Origin: Spirochaetaceae bacterium
Lineage (GTDB): Bacteria; Spirochaetota; Spirochaetia; SZUA-6; RPPD01
Assembly (NCBI GenBank): GCA_003818675.1
Contig: RPPD01000040.1
Span: 1-9,774, forward strand
Length of the DNA stretch: 9,774 nucleotides
Reading direction: 5' to 3'
A program made the position numbers and the translations under genes. Shown piece after piece: positions 1 to 6,214 of the stretch (positions within the stretch are counted from its first letter, which is position 1; each line of letters begins with the position of its first letter). Under the pieces are notes generated by a model. It did not search any database and had not been told where the DNA came from. It saw nothing but the letters and a program-made list of their open reading frames with translations.

Positions 1-75
1 AACGAGGACGACCTGGATGGCGATATGATTTGTGTCATTCATCGCCCTGACAGTGTAGGGCCAAAGCCGGATCAT
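1..75 (-). CDS. Possible 5' end of a divergent gene, cut by the left edge
   Basis: On the minus strand an open frame starts at an ATG at 75-73 and stays open to position 1 (25 codons). A second in-frame ATG lies at 42-40. An AAGG stands about 7 nt before the first ATG, a plausible ribosome binding site. The stretch beyond the second ATG is rich in ATC, GTC and CTC codons, like the confident genes here, and encodes a hydrophobic run (IAIQVVLV) near the N-terminus. No family can be recognised from so few residues. The competing plus-strand frame across 1-255 is open but becomes Cys/Arg-rich and looks non-coding. If real, this gene is transcribed divergently from the oxidoreductase and the shared control region lies in 76-267. 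Confidence 0.35.
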   Translation of the reverse strand, partial: MIRLWPYTVRAMNDTNHIAIQVVLV

Positions 76-120
76 AATCAAGCCTTGTCCGTGCTTTGTT
101 GCAGGCGGCGATGCACCTGT

Positions 121-149
121 TTGAAATCTATCTTTGCATGTGTTATAGT
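121..149 (+). promoter_or_regulatory. Sigma70-type promoter with extended -10, upstream of the oxidoreductase
   Basis: TTGAAA at 121-126 is separated by exactly 17 nt from TATAGT at 144-149. The -10 is preceded by TG plus one base (TGTTATAGT, 141-149), the extended -10 arrangement. Transcription would start near 156, giving a leader of about 110 nt before the ATG at 268. The match is good by eye; no start site is shown by the sequence itself. Confidence 0.7.
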
Positions 150-168
150 TTACCTGAAGAGGGAATGT

Positions 169-255
169 ATGAAGAAAAATGCCTTCATGATTTTCTGGAC
201 CTGGGTTTCCGGGTCCGATACCACAAACCAAGCCGGAACATGCGGCTCCAAATAA
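169..255 (+). CDS. Possible leader ORF of 28 codons ahead of the oxidoreductase
   Basis: A short ORF starts at ATG 169-171, 5 nt after an AGAGGG (158-163), and stops at TAA 253-255, 12 nt before the next gene. It lies wholly in the leader RNA made from the promoter at 121-149. The peptide begins MKKNAFMIFWTWVSG and has two Trp codons separated by one codon (196-204). These codons form the left arm of the hairpin at 197-216. It could be a regulatory leader peptide, a small protein or chance. A second frame starts four bases earlier at ATG 165 and runs to 281, overlapping the oxidoreductase start, but its spacing from the Shine-Dalgarno is too short. No homology is recognised. Confidence 0.3.
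   Translation: MKKNAFMIFWTWVSGSDTTNQAGTCGSK
197..216 (+). repeat. Perfectly spaced hairpin in the leader RNA
   Basis: GGACCTGG (197-204), loop GTTT (205-208), then CCGGGTCC (209-216) form an 8-bp stem with one G-U pair and a four-base loop; T196-G217 could add a further wobble pair. No T-run follows (GATACCACA), so it is not an intrinsic terminator. It lies in the leader between the promoter and the oxidoreductase start and overlaps the Trp codons of the short ORF. Confidence 0.6.
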
Positions 256-267
256 TCAGAGGCTGCC

Positions 268-1371
268 ATGGACGCACTTAAACTCGCAATAGTTGGTTCA
301 GGAAAACGCGCGCGTGAGACATTCATGCCAATAATCAGAAACATGAAGGGTATTGTGCGGCTGGGCTGTGTTATGAGCAGAAGCGAGGGAAATGCGCGCA
401 GACTTGGAGAAGCGGAAGGCGTGCCATGGTACACTTCACTTGAAAAAATGATTGAAAAGGAAAAGCCTGATCTCGCCATTCTTTCAGTGGCCAGGCCCAA
501 TCACCGCGAGCCTGTGGAAACGCTCTGCAATCTGGGCGTCAACATGCTGGTTGAAACACCGCTTGCAGAAACACGCGAGGACATGGACGCCATGACAGCC
601 GCAGCTTCCAGAAGCAAAAGCATTATTGAAGTTGCGGAACAGGTCTATCGATTTCCATCTGCCTTGATCATGGGTGAAATATTAAAAACAGGAATCATGG
701 GGAAACCCAACCTGGTTTTTTCGCATTCTGTCGGTCACGGGTATCATGGCATTGGACTCATCCGCAGCCTGCTGGGATTTTCCGCCAGGCCTGTGCGCGT
801 CACCGGGTTTTTAAAGACCTTCCCTGTGGCAAACCACATCTGGCGCGCAGGAGAACCGAAGCAAGATTCGGAAAACTGGCAGCACGGTATGATAGAGTTC
901 GATTCAGGTCAGGCCGGCATTTACAGTTTTTCAAGTCTGACATATGGTTCTCCACTCCGCCAGGATCGTTATAAAAATCCCTATTGGGTTTACGCGGAAA
1001 AGGGAATGGCGATGGGGCTTGATGTGATGTACCTTGAGGGTGAGGACAGGCGCGTAGAAGTAAAGATAAAACGCGATGCAAAAACAATCGAAGGTGTCGA
1101 GGTTGTCCAGGCATACGAGGCCGATGTAAAAGGCGAGTCCGGGTTCCCCGAAAGGCTTATCTGGGGAAATCCGCTTGCTGATTGCGCCATACCAGAAAAA
1201 CTCACAGGCTCTGCACTCTGCATCCTTGACCTGGTCAACGCGATACGCACAGGCAAACAGCCGGAATACGGGATAAAAAACGGATTTATAGATCGCTCGA
1301 TTGAACTCGCGCTGACTGAATCGTGGACAAACGAAAACAAACCCGTGATGATGGAACAGGTCGGGATATAA
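268..1371 (+). CDS. Gfo/Idh/MocA-family NAD(P)-dependent oxidoreductase
   Basis: The 367-aa product has the two-domain form of this family, which oxidises or reduces sugars, inositols and related hydroxy compounds with NAD(P) in the cytoplasm. The N-terminal Rossmann fold opens with a nucleotide-binding loop (residues 7-15, IVGSGKRAR). An SVARPNHREP segment follows near 73-82, then the region matching the family's EKP motif, here VETPLA (95-100), so the usual lysine is Thr97. The C-terminal domain carries GHGYHGIGLIRSLLG (156-170), matching the family's substrate-side His followed by the helix ending in LLG. Length is typical. The ATG at 268 follows AGAGG (258-262) by 5 nt, and the Rossmann strand starts at residue 5, so the start is secure. 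Substrate cannot be assigned. The next gene begins 2 nt after the stop, so the two are likely co-transcribed from the promoter at 121-149. Confidence 0.92.
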   Translation: MDALKLAIVGSGKRARETFMPIIRNMKGIVRLGCVMSRSEGNARRLGEAEGVPWYTSLEKMIEKEKPDLAILSVARPNHREPVETLCNLGVNMLVETPLAETREDMDAMTAAASRSKSIIEVAEQVYRFPSALIMGEILKTGIMGKPNLVFSHSVGHGYHGIGLIRSLLGFSARPVRVTGFLKTFPVANHIWRAGEPKQDSENWQHGMIEFDSGQAGIYSFSSLTYGSPLRQDRYKNPYWVYAEKGMAMGLDVMYLEGEDRRVEVKIKRDAKTIEGVEVVQAYEADVKGESGFPERLIWGNPLADCAIPEKLTGSALCILDLVNAIRTGKQPEYGIKNGFIDRSIELALTESWTNENKPVMMEQVGI

Positions 1372-1373
1372 GA

Positions 1374-2216
1374 ATGCCAGTGAACAAAATCCGCGTGGCA
1401 GCCGTTTTTGCCGCGATTATGTCAGTATTCTCCCTTGCAGGATGCGCGCGTGAGGCTACTGCGGCAACAGTCCCTGGAAGAGGGGAATTCAGGCCCCAGG
1501 TTTCTGAATGGGATGTTCTTGCAGCAGTTGATCAGAGAGTGCTTGCCGCGCTTGCAAACGGCAACCGAACCGACGCGGACGGCGCCATGGGGCGAAACAG
1601 GGAAGGTTATTTTTCCGCGGTTTTCCAGCGGAACACGACCCCGCTGATCATATACGCTGTCATAAAAAAAGATGCTGCGATTCTGGATGAAGGCATCCGT
1701 TCCTGGGAATATGCCTTTTCGCACATGAATCAGGACGGCAGTTTCGTGTTTTCCCCGCCGTCTGCGTTTCAGGACAAGAGGGCCACTGCGGGCGATCTTG
1801 CCAGCGCAGAGGCTTTCTTCCTGAGCGATTTCGGGCACGGGCTCGCACTGCTTGATGAATCGGCCTGGATGAGGACAATCATGGACGCCCCGCTTTCAAC
1901 CAGAATCAACAGGCTGAAAATACAGGGCGCATTGGCCCTGCGGTGGCTGTCATCGCAGAAAAAAATACTGTCGGACTACGACAGGAAAAATACCAACAGG
2001 CTGTTCTTTGATGCGATGGCGTTTTTTTTCCTGGGCAAATCCCTTTCGGATGCGGCCGCTGTCCGCGACGGCGGGGAATTCGCCAGCATGGCTTTGTCCG
2101 CGCAGACTATAGACGGCTGTTTTCCGGAGAATGAGGGTTTTGACAGCAGCTACCAGGCGGTATCCCTTTTCAATGCGCTCGGGTATTATGAAACAGTCAG
2201 GCGAACGGGCCGCTGA
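1374..2216 (+). CDS. Lipoprotein of unknown function, alpha/alpha-toroid-like
   Basis: The 280-aa product starts MPVNKIRVAAVFAAIMSVF and ends its signal peptide with the lipobox LAGC (residues 21-24). Cys24 would be lipidated, with Ala-Arg after it, so there is no Asp retention signal. An in-frame start 51 nt upstream (1323) lies inside the oxidoreductase and would bury the signal peptide, so ATG 1374 is preferred. The rest is helical, with segments such as YFSAVFQRNTTPLIIYAV and DGSFVFSPPSAF. The last 34 residues begin DGCFPENEGFDSSYQAVSL, which resembles motifs of alpha/alpha-toroid carbohydrate-active proteins (lyase or hydrolase type), from memory of family patterns. No catalytic residues can be assigned. 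The protein ends soon after that motif, where such folds usually continue, so it may be short at the C-terminus. Its partner oxidoreductase would fit carbohydrate use. Confidence 0.75.
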   Translation: MPVNKIRVAAVFAAIMSVFSLAGCAREATAATVPGRGEFRPQVSEWDVLAAVDQRVLAALANGNRTDADGAMGRNREGYFSAVFQRNTTPLIIYAVIKKDAAILDEGIRSWEYAFSHMNQDGSFVFSPPSAFQDKRATAGDLASAEAFFLSDFGHGLALLDESAWMRTIMDAPLSTRINRLKIQGALALRWLSSQKKILSDYDRKNTNRLFFDAMAFFFLGKSLSDAAAVRDGGEFASMALSAQTIDGCFPENEGFDSSYQAVSLFNALGYYETVRRTGR

Positions 2217-2221
2217 TCGTA

Positions 2222-2246
2222 CCGATTGCCGCCATGTGACAATCGG
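2222..2246 (+). repeat. 7-bp inverted repeat after the lipoprotein gene
   Basis: CCGATTG (2222-2228) and CAATCGG (2240-2246) are perfect inverted repeats around an 11-nt spacer. The repeat begins 5 nt after the lipoprotein stop and ends 12 nt before the -35 of the ABC promoter. It may be a weak terminator for the upstream pair, but the following CCGCATTTAAC has no real T-run. It could instead be a binding site for a regulator of the ABC operon. Confidence 0.4.
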
Positions 2247-2258
2247 CCGCATTTAACA

Positions 2259-2287
2259 TTGACAGATACTCTGCGCCTGGTTATGCT
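2259..2287 (+). promoter_or_regulatory. Sigma70-type promoter of the ABC exporter operon
   Basis: A perfect TTGACA -35 (2259-2264), a 17-nt spacer and TATGCT (2282-2287) as -10 lie just before the ATPase gene. The expected start of transcription is near 2294, only about 8 nt before the ATG at 2303, and no Shine-Dalgarno of normal spacing is present. The mRNA would be close to leaderless. Confidence 0.7.
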
Positions 2288-2302
2288 TGAACGAGTACAG
2301 GT

Positions 2303-3295
2303 ATGGCTGATGTGATCATAGATGTTCAAAAACTCACCAAGAAATTCGGCTCATTCACCGCTGTTGACAACATCAGCTTTGATGTGCGCGAGGGCGAAAT
2401 ATTCGGTTTCCTGGGGCCCAACGGCGCAGGCAAGACTACGACAATAAAAATGATCTGCACCATACTTCCGCAGACTGTTGGCAATATACAGGTAAACGGA
2501 TTTGACACACAGAGACAGCAGAAAGAAGTCAGGCGTTCTGTGGGCATCATCTTCCAGGACCCGTCCCTGGACAACAACCTCACTGTCCGCGAGAACCTCT
2601 ACTTTCATTCCAGGCTCTACCACATCCCGGGCCGCGAGATCCCGGGCAAGATAGATTCGGCATTGGAACTGGTGGGCATGGGAGAAAGGAAAAAAGATCT
2701 GGTTCGCATTCTTTCTGGCGGGATGAAACGACGCGTGGAAATCGCGCGTGGAATTCTCCACGCGCCAAAGATACTTTTTTTGGACGAACCCACAATTGGT
2801 CTTGATCCGCAGACAAGAAAGCACATGTGGGAATATGTGCTCCAGCTGAAAGCGCGCGAGAACATGACAATGTTTCTCACCACTCACTATATGGAGGAGG
2901 CCGAATACTGCGACCGCATTGCCGTCATTGACCACGGAAAGATCATTGCGCTTGACACGCCAGCGAACCTGAAAAGACTGGTGCAGGGCGATCTTGTGAC
3001 TCTTGTCATGCGTGACAGTGTGCGTGCTGCAAAAATACTGAGAGAAAAAACCGAGTACAAGCCTGTAGTGGAAAACAGCCAGCTTCAATTCTACATAAAA
3101 GAGAGCCGTGACCGGATTCCGCTTCTGTTCAAGCTGCTTGGCGACGAGATCCTTGAACTTGATGTAAAGAAGACCTCGCTTGATGATGTCTTTATTCATC
3201 TCACGGGCCGCAAGATCCGTGAAGAGGAAGCGAGTTCGAAGTCGAGTGCGCACGAGCGGATGAAATATCGCGCGAGGATGACCAGAAAGATATGA
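2303..3295 (+). CDS. ABC exporter ATP-binding protein, DrrA/NodI/NatA-like
   Basis: The 330-aa product is the ATPase subunit of a type-2 ABC exporter and would bind the inner face of the membrane with the permease encoded next. Walker A is GPNGAGKTT (38-46), the Q-loop Gln is in FQDPSLD (about 85), the ABC signature is LSGGM (137-141), Walker B is ILFLDEP (157-163) and the switch His is in LTTHYMEEAE (about 195). The region after about residue 220 matches the C-terminal extension common in the drug- and polyketide-exporter branch, ending with LDDVFIHLTGR and a basic tail. All catalytic residues are intact. ATG 2303 gives MADVIIDVQKL, as expected for this family. Its stop overlaps the permease start by 4 nt (ATGA). 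Substrate is unknown; a drug, lipid or polysaccharide is possible. Confidence 0.95.
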   Translation: MADVIIDVQKLTKKFGSFTAVDNISFDVREGEIFGFLGPNGAGKTTTIKMICTILPQTVGNIQVNGFDTQRQQKEVRRSVGIIFQDPSLDNNLTVRENLYFHSRLYHIPGREIPGKIDSALELVGMGERKKDLVRILSGGMKRRVEIARGILHAPKILFLDEPTIGLDPQTRKHMWEYVLQLKARENMTMFLTTHYMEEAEYCDRIAVIDHGKIIALDTPANLKRLVQGDLVTLVMRDSVRAAKILREKTEYKPVVENSQLQFYIKESRDRIPLLFKLLGDEILELDVKKTSLDDVFIHLTGRKIREEEASSKSSAHERMKYRARMTRKI

Positions 3296-4059
3296 TCGCA
3301 GTAATACCAGAAACCCTTACAATTGCCCATCGCGAGCTGATCCGTGGCGTCCGTGAGCGTTCGCGCCTGCTGGGTTCTTTGGTCAGGCCTTTCATATGGC
3401 TCTTTCTGCTTGGTACCGGGCTGCGGGCCGTGGCGGGCGGCGCGCTTCCGCCTGGCGTTGAAAACTACCAGCACTATATTTTCCCCGGAATGATCGTGAT
3501 GAACATCCTCTTCTCGTCCATCATGGCTGGCACATCCGTGATCTGGGACCGTGAGTTCGGCTTTCTCAAGGAGATTCTTGTAGCGCCTGTCTCACGCACA
3601 TCAATAGCGCTTGGCAAGACAATAGGCGGAGCGAGCATGGCTGTGTTTCACAGCGCAATAACATTTGTCTTTATTCCATTTCTGGGAATCCCCGTGGACT
3701 GGATGAAACTCCTGCTTGTGCTCCCATGCATGTATCTTGTGGCGTTTGCAGTCACTTCGCTTGGCATGCTCATCGCGTGCAGAATGCGCAGCTTCGAGGG
3801 TTTCGGCATCATGAATAATTTTGTCATAATGCCCATGTTTTTTCTTTCGGGTGCCATGTACTCGGTCGCCGCGGCGCCTGACTGGCTGAAGGTGATCATA
3901 GGCATCAATCCTGTGAATTACGGCGTTGATCTTGTGCGCTCGGTCTTTCTTGGAATCGCGCCCAGCCATCCGTTATGGCTTGATATCACGGTGCTCGCTG
4001 GATTTGCGCTTGCGCTGCAGGCTGTGGTCATAGTACTGTTCCGGAAGGAGAGCGGCTGA
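3292..4059 (+). CDS. ABC-2 type permease, partner of the preceding ATPase
   Basis: The 255-aa integral membrane protein has about six hydrophobic segments, near residues 30-50, 62-84, 106-132, 138-163, 172-194 and 226-250. Between the second and third lies WDREFGFLKEILVAPVSR (about 85-102), the conserved cytoplasmic stretch of ABC-2 permeases. PMFFLSGAMYS and INPVNYGVDLVRS further on are also typical of the DrrB/NodJ/YadH-like group. Length is usual for that group. The start codon overlaps the ATPase stop, so translation is probably coupled. Together the two would form a homodimeric-permease, homodimeric-ATPase exporter in the cytoplasmic membrane. No periplasmic or outer-membrane partner is encoded nearby, so export across the inner membrane only is the simplest reading. 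Confidence 0.94.
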   Translation: MIAVIPETLTIAHRELIRGVRERSRLLGSLVRPFIWLFLLGTGLRAVAGGALPPGVENYQHYIFPGMIVMNILFSSIMAGTSVIWDREFGFLKEILVAPVSRTSIALGKTIGGASMAVFHSAITFVFIPFLGIPVDWMKLLLVLPCMYLVAFAVTSLGMLIACRMRSFEGFGIMNNFVIMPMFFLSGAMYSVAAAPDWLKVIIGINPVNYGVDLVRSVFLGIAPSHPLWLDITVLAGFALALQAVVIVLFRKESG

Positions 4060-4061
4060 CA

Positions 4062-4610
4062 ATGAAACAAAAAATCATCGCGACTGTAGGCATGTGCGGT
4101 TCAGGAAAAAGCATAGCTGGCGAATACCTTGAAGCGCACGGATTTTCCAAGGTCTACTTTGGCGGTCTTACAATGGAAGAGGTGAAGCGCCGCGGCCTTG
4201 AGGTGAATGAGAAAAATGAAAGGATCGTCCGCGAGGACCTGCGGAAACAGCACGGCATGGGCGCGTTCGCAATTCTCTCGCTTCCAAAAATTGAGGAGTT
4301 GCGCAAAGCCGGGAAGCCGGTGCTCATCGATGGACTGTACAGTTTTTCCGAGTACAAGATATTAAAGGAGAAATACGGAGACTTGCTTCTGGTGCTGGCT
4401 GTCTTCACCCCGCGTGAGCTGCGCTACCAGCGGCTGGCAAAACGGAAGGTAAGGCCTTTGACACTCGAGGAGGCAATCTCCCGGGATTTCATGGAAATAG
4501 AAAACATTGAAAAGGGTGGCCCGATTGCGCTTGCGGACTACACTCTTGTAAACACCGGAACCGTGGAAGAACTTCATGCGGCGGTGCAACAAATGTGGAG
4601 GGTATTATGA
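4062..4610 (+). CDS. Small P-loop kinase of the UPF0200 / dephospho-CoA-kinase-like group
   Basis: The 182-aa product is a P-loop kinase-fold protein. Walker A is GMCGSGKS (10-17). VREDLRKQHGMGAFA (56-70) and VLIDGLYSFSEY (87-98) match blocks I associate with the mainly archaeal UPF0200 family. RELRYQRLAKRK (118-129) resembles the arginine-rich lid of nucleoside-monophosphate kinases, and the end (ADYTLVNTGTVEEL) is the usual core strand followed by a helix. The real substrate of the family is, as far as I know, not established; a nucleotide or nucleotide-like phosphoryl acceptor is likely. The gene has GGAAGGAG (4043-4050) upstream, starts 2 nt after the permease stop and overlaps the next ATG (ATGA, 4607-4610). 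The dCMP deaminase two genes on makes a (deoxy)nucleotide role conceivable. A true CoaE is less likely because the sequence diverges from that family. Confidence 0.8.
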   Translation: MKQKIIATVGMCGSGKSIAGEYLEAHGFSKVYFGGLTMEEVKRRGLEVNEKNERIVREDLRKQHGMGAFAILSLPKIEELRKAGKPVLIDGLYSFSEYKILKEKYGDLLLVLAVFTPRELRYQRLAKRKVRPLTLEEAISRDFMEIENIEKGGPIALADYTLVNTGTVEELHAAVQQMWRVL

Positions 4611-5695
4611 ATCATAGTTATGCAGGATTATGTATGCTGTTGTGTTTGGTTGTTTTGTCAGGATGTCAGACTGTGGAAAAGGCCACTGAAAACGCGACCC
4701 CGGCCGCAGCAAGCATGAGCCTGGTGGAGCAGGACCGCCTTGTCAGGGAAGCAGTTTCCCTCCATGACAAGGGCAAATATGGTGAGGCTGTTGAGCTCTA
4801 CCGCAAGGTGCTTTCAGCCAATCCCCAAAACGAGGGCGCGTGTTATGAATTGAGCTTCACTTTGTATACCATGAAAGATTTTGCGCAATGCATTGCCCAG
4901 GCGGACAAGGGGATTGCGCTTGATGGCTCGCTGAGGCCGCAATTCTATATGGTCAAGGGCAGCGCCCTTGATGACTCCAACAATCCTCTTAAGGCAATAG
5001 AGACGTTTCGGCAGGGATTGCAGCGAGACCCCAATTTTTTCCATCTGCACTTCAACCTTGGCCTGACCCTGCTTAAAACGGGCGAGATTGACAATGCCGT
5101 GAAGGAATTCGAAACCTCGGCCAGCCTGAATTCCCAGCATACTTCAAGTTTTTATACTCTTGGCTTTACCTATGAAAAGAAATCATTCAGGACCCCTACA
5201 CTCTATGCATATATCCGGTTTTTGATTCTTGAACCCGTTTCCACCCGCTCTGTTACAGCTCTCGCGCGGGTGCGTGAATACTTGATCCCGCCAGCCAGGG
5301 GGGAGTCCGCCACCATTATTATGAATCCCGACCTTCCCAAGGATTTGGGTCCACTTGACCTGATGCTCGGCTTCCTTGCGGTACAGGAGAAAACCCGGGA
5401 TGGGCGGAGTATGAAGGATCTCTCGCCGATTGAGGCACAGGTAGAAAAGCTTGACACGCTCATCACGATCATGGATGAACTGCAGACATCAAACAGGAAT
5501 ACCGGTTTTCTCTGGGAAAAACAATTGCCCTATTTTCTCAGTCTGAGAAATGAGGGACATCTGCAGACCGCTGTATATCTTATCAACGCCGGTTCCCGGG
5601 ATGCGAAGGTCGTGGAATGGCTGAATGCGAACAAGTCCTCGGTGGAGAAATTGCTTTCATGGAACAAGACATATAACCAGGCCAGGAATAATTGA
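4607..5695 (+). CDS. TPR-repeat lipoprotein
   Basis: The 362-aa product begins MNHSYAGLCMLLCLVVL followed by the lipobox LSGC (residues 17-20), so Cys20 should be lipidated and the protein anchored in a membrane facing the periplasm. Gln-Thr after the Cys gives no inner-membrane retention signal. The n-region lacks Lys or Arg, which is unusual. About four to five TPR-like units follow: 43-76 (GKYGEAVELYRKVLSANPQN), 77-110, 111-144 (NPLKAIETFRQGLQRDPN), 145-178 (GEIDNAVKEFETSASLN) and possibly 179-212. Residues 215-362 are not recognised. The ATG at 4607 has GGAGG (4597-4601) 5 nt before it; a GTG at 4595 in the same frame is disfavoured because it overlaps that site. TPR lipoproteins scaffold envelope complexes, but no partner is evident here. 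Confidence 0.87.
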   Translation: MNHSYAGLCMLLCLVVLSGCQTVEKATENATPAAASMSLVEQDRLVREAVSLHDKGKYGEAVELYRKVLSANPQNEGACYELSFTLYTMKDFAQCIAQADKGIALDGSLRPQFYMVKGSALDDSNNPLKAIETFRQGLQRDPNFFHLHFNLGLTLLKTGEIDNAVKEFETSASLNSQHTSSFYTLGFTYEKKSFRTPTLYAYIRFLILEPVSTRSVTALARVREYLIPPARGESATIIMNPDLPKDLGPLDLMLGFLAVQEKTRDGRSMKDLSPIEAQVEKLDTLITIMDELQTSNRNTGFLWEKQLPYFLSLRNEGHLQTAVYLINAGSRDAKVVEWLNANKSSVEKLLSWNKTYNQARNN

Positions 5696-6180
5696 CAGAC
5701 GCGGAGATTTCACCTACCGTATTTGTTATGAAAGAGAAAACCCGTACGCGTCCCGGCTGGGATGATTACTTTATCGGTTTTGCCGAACAGGCTTCATCGC
5801 GCAGTGACTGCATCAGGGCCCAGGTGGGCGCTGTTATTGTCAATACAAGGCGCAAGGTCAGGGGCACTGGCTACAATAATTCTCCCTCTGGCGTAGAATC
5901 ATGCCTTTCCCGCGGCATCTGTTACAGGATTGAACACTCCATAGAAAGCGGCACCCGTTACGAGACCTGCCGAAGCATCCACGCTGAACAGAATGCGATA
6001 ATCCAGGCGGGTGAAGACAACTGCGTGGGAAGCACCATTTATATCTTCGGCCACACCCAGGTCTGCATTCTCTGCAAGCGCTTCATTTTAAACGCAGGAT
6101 TGGTGCGTGTTGTGCTCAGGAAAGACCATGACTCGCCTTTATTGGAAATTGATCCGGGCATATGGCGGGCGGAACTCTGA
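5692..6180 (+). CDS. dCMP deaminase family protein (cytidine/deoxycytidylate deaminase fold)
   Basis: The 162-aa product fits deoxycytidylate deaminase, which converts dCMP to dUMP for dTTP synthesis. The N-terminal block WDDYFIGFAEQASSRSDC (23-40) and VGAVIV (45-50) are typical of the family. The zinc site is seen as HAE (97-99, Glu99 as proton shuttle) with Cys125 and Cys128. Cys93 and the GTRYETC segment match the extra metal- or nucleotide-binding region of dCMP deaminases rather than cytidine deaminases. The usual Pro before the first zinc Cys is Val124 (TQVCILC). TTG 5692 overlaps the preceding TGA (5693-5695) and follows AGGAA (5684-5688). An ATG at 5728 has no nearby ribosome site, so TTG is chosen with some doubt; the core begins after residue 20 either way. 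No thymidylate synthase is nearby. Confidence 0.9.
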   Translation: MTDAEISPTVFVMKEKTRTRPGWDDYFIGFAEQASSRSDCIRAQVGAVIVNTRRKVRGTGYNNSPSGVESCLSRGICYRIEHSIESGTRYETCRSIHAEQNAIIQAGEDNCVGSTIYIFGHTQVCILCKRFILNAGLVRVVLRKDHDSPLLEIDPGIWRAEL

Positions 6181-6202
6181 AGGCAGTGAAGTTGCTGAAA
6201 TG

Positions 6203-6208
6203 AAGGAG
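6203..6208 (+). promoter_or_regulatory. Ribosome binding site deciding the start of the diguanylate cyclase
   Basis: AAGGAG lies 6 nt before the ATG at 6215. The same frame is open back to 6107, inside the dCMP deaminase gene, and offers an ATG at 6200, but only ATG 6215 is preceded by a well spaced site. Confidence 0.75.
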
Positions 6209-6214
6209 TCCCTG

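Noticed and set aside
25..255. 76-codon plus-strand ORF across the left intergenic region
   Set aside because: Its first part is Cys/Arg-rich and crosses a strong promoter; only its last 28 codons, after a good ribosome site, are considered possibly translated.
2351..3253. Minus-strand ORF of 300 codons opposite the ABC ATPase
   Set aside because: It lies fully antisense to a gene with every ABC motif intact, has no recognisable domain and no ribosome site, and is best explained by codon bias of the real gene.
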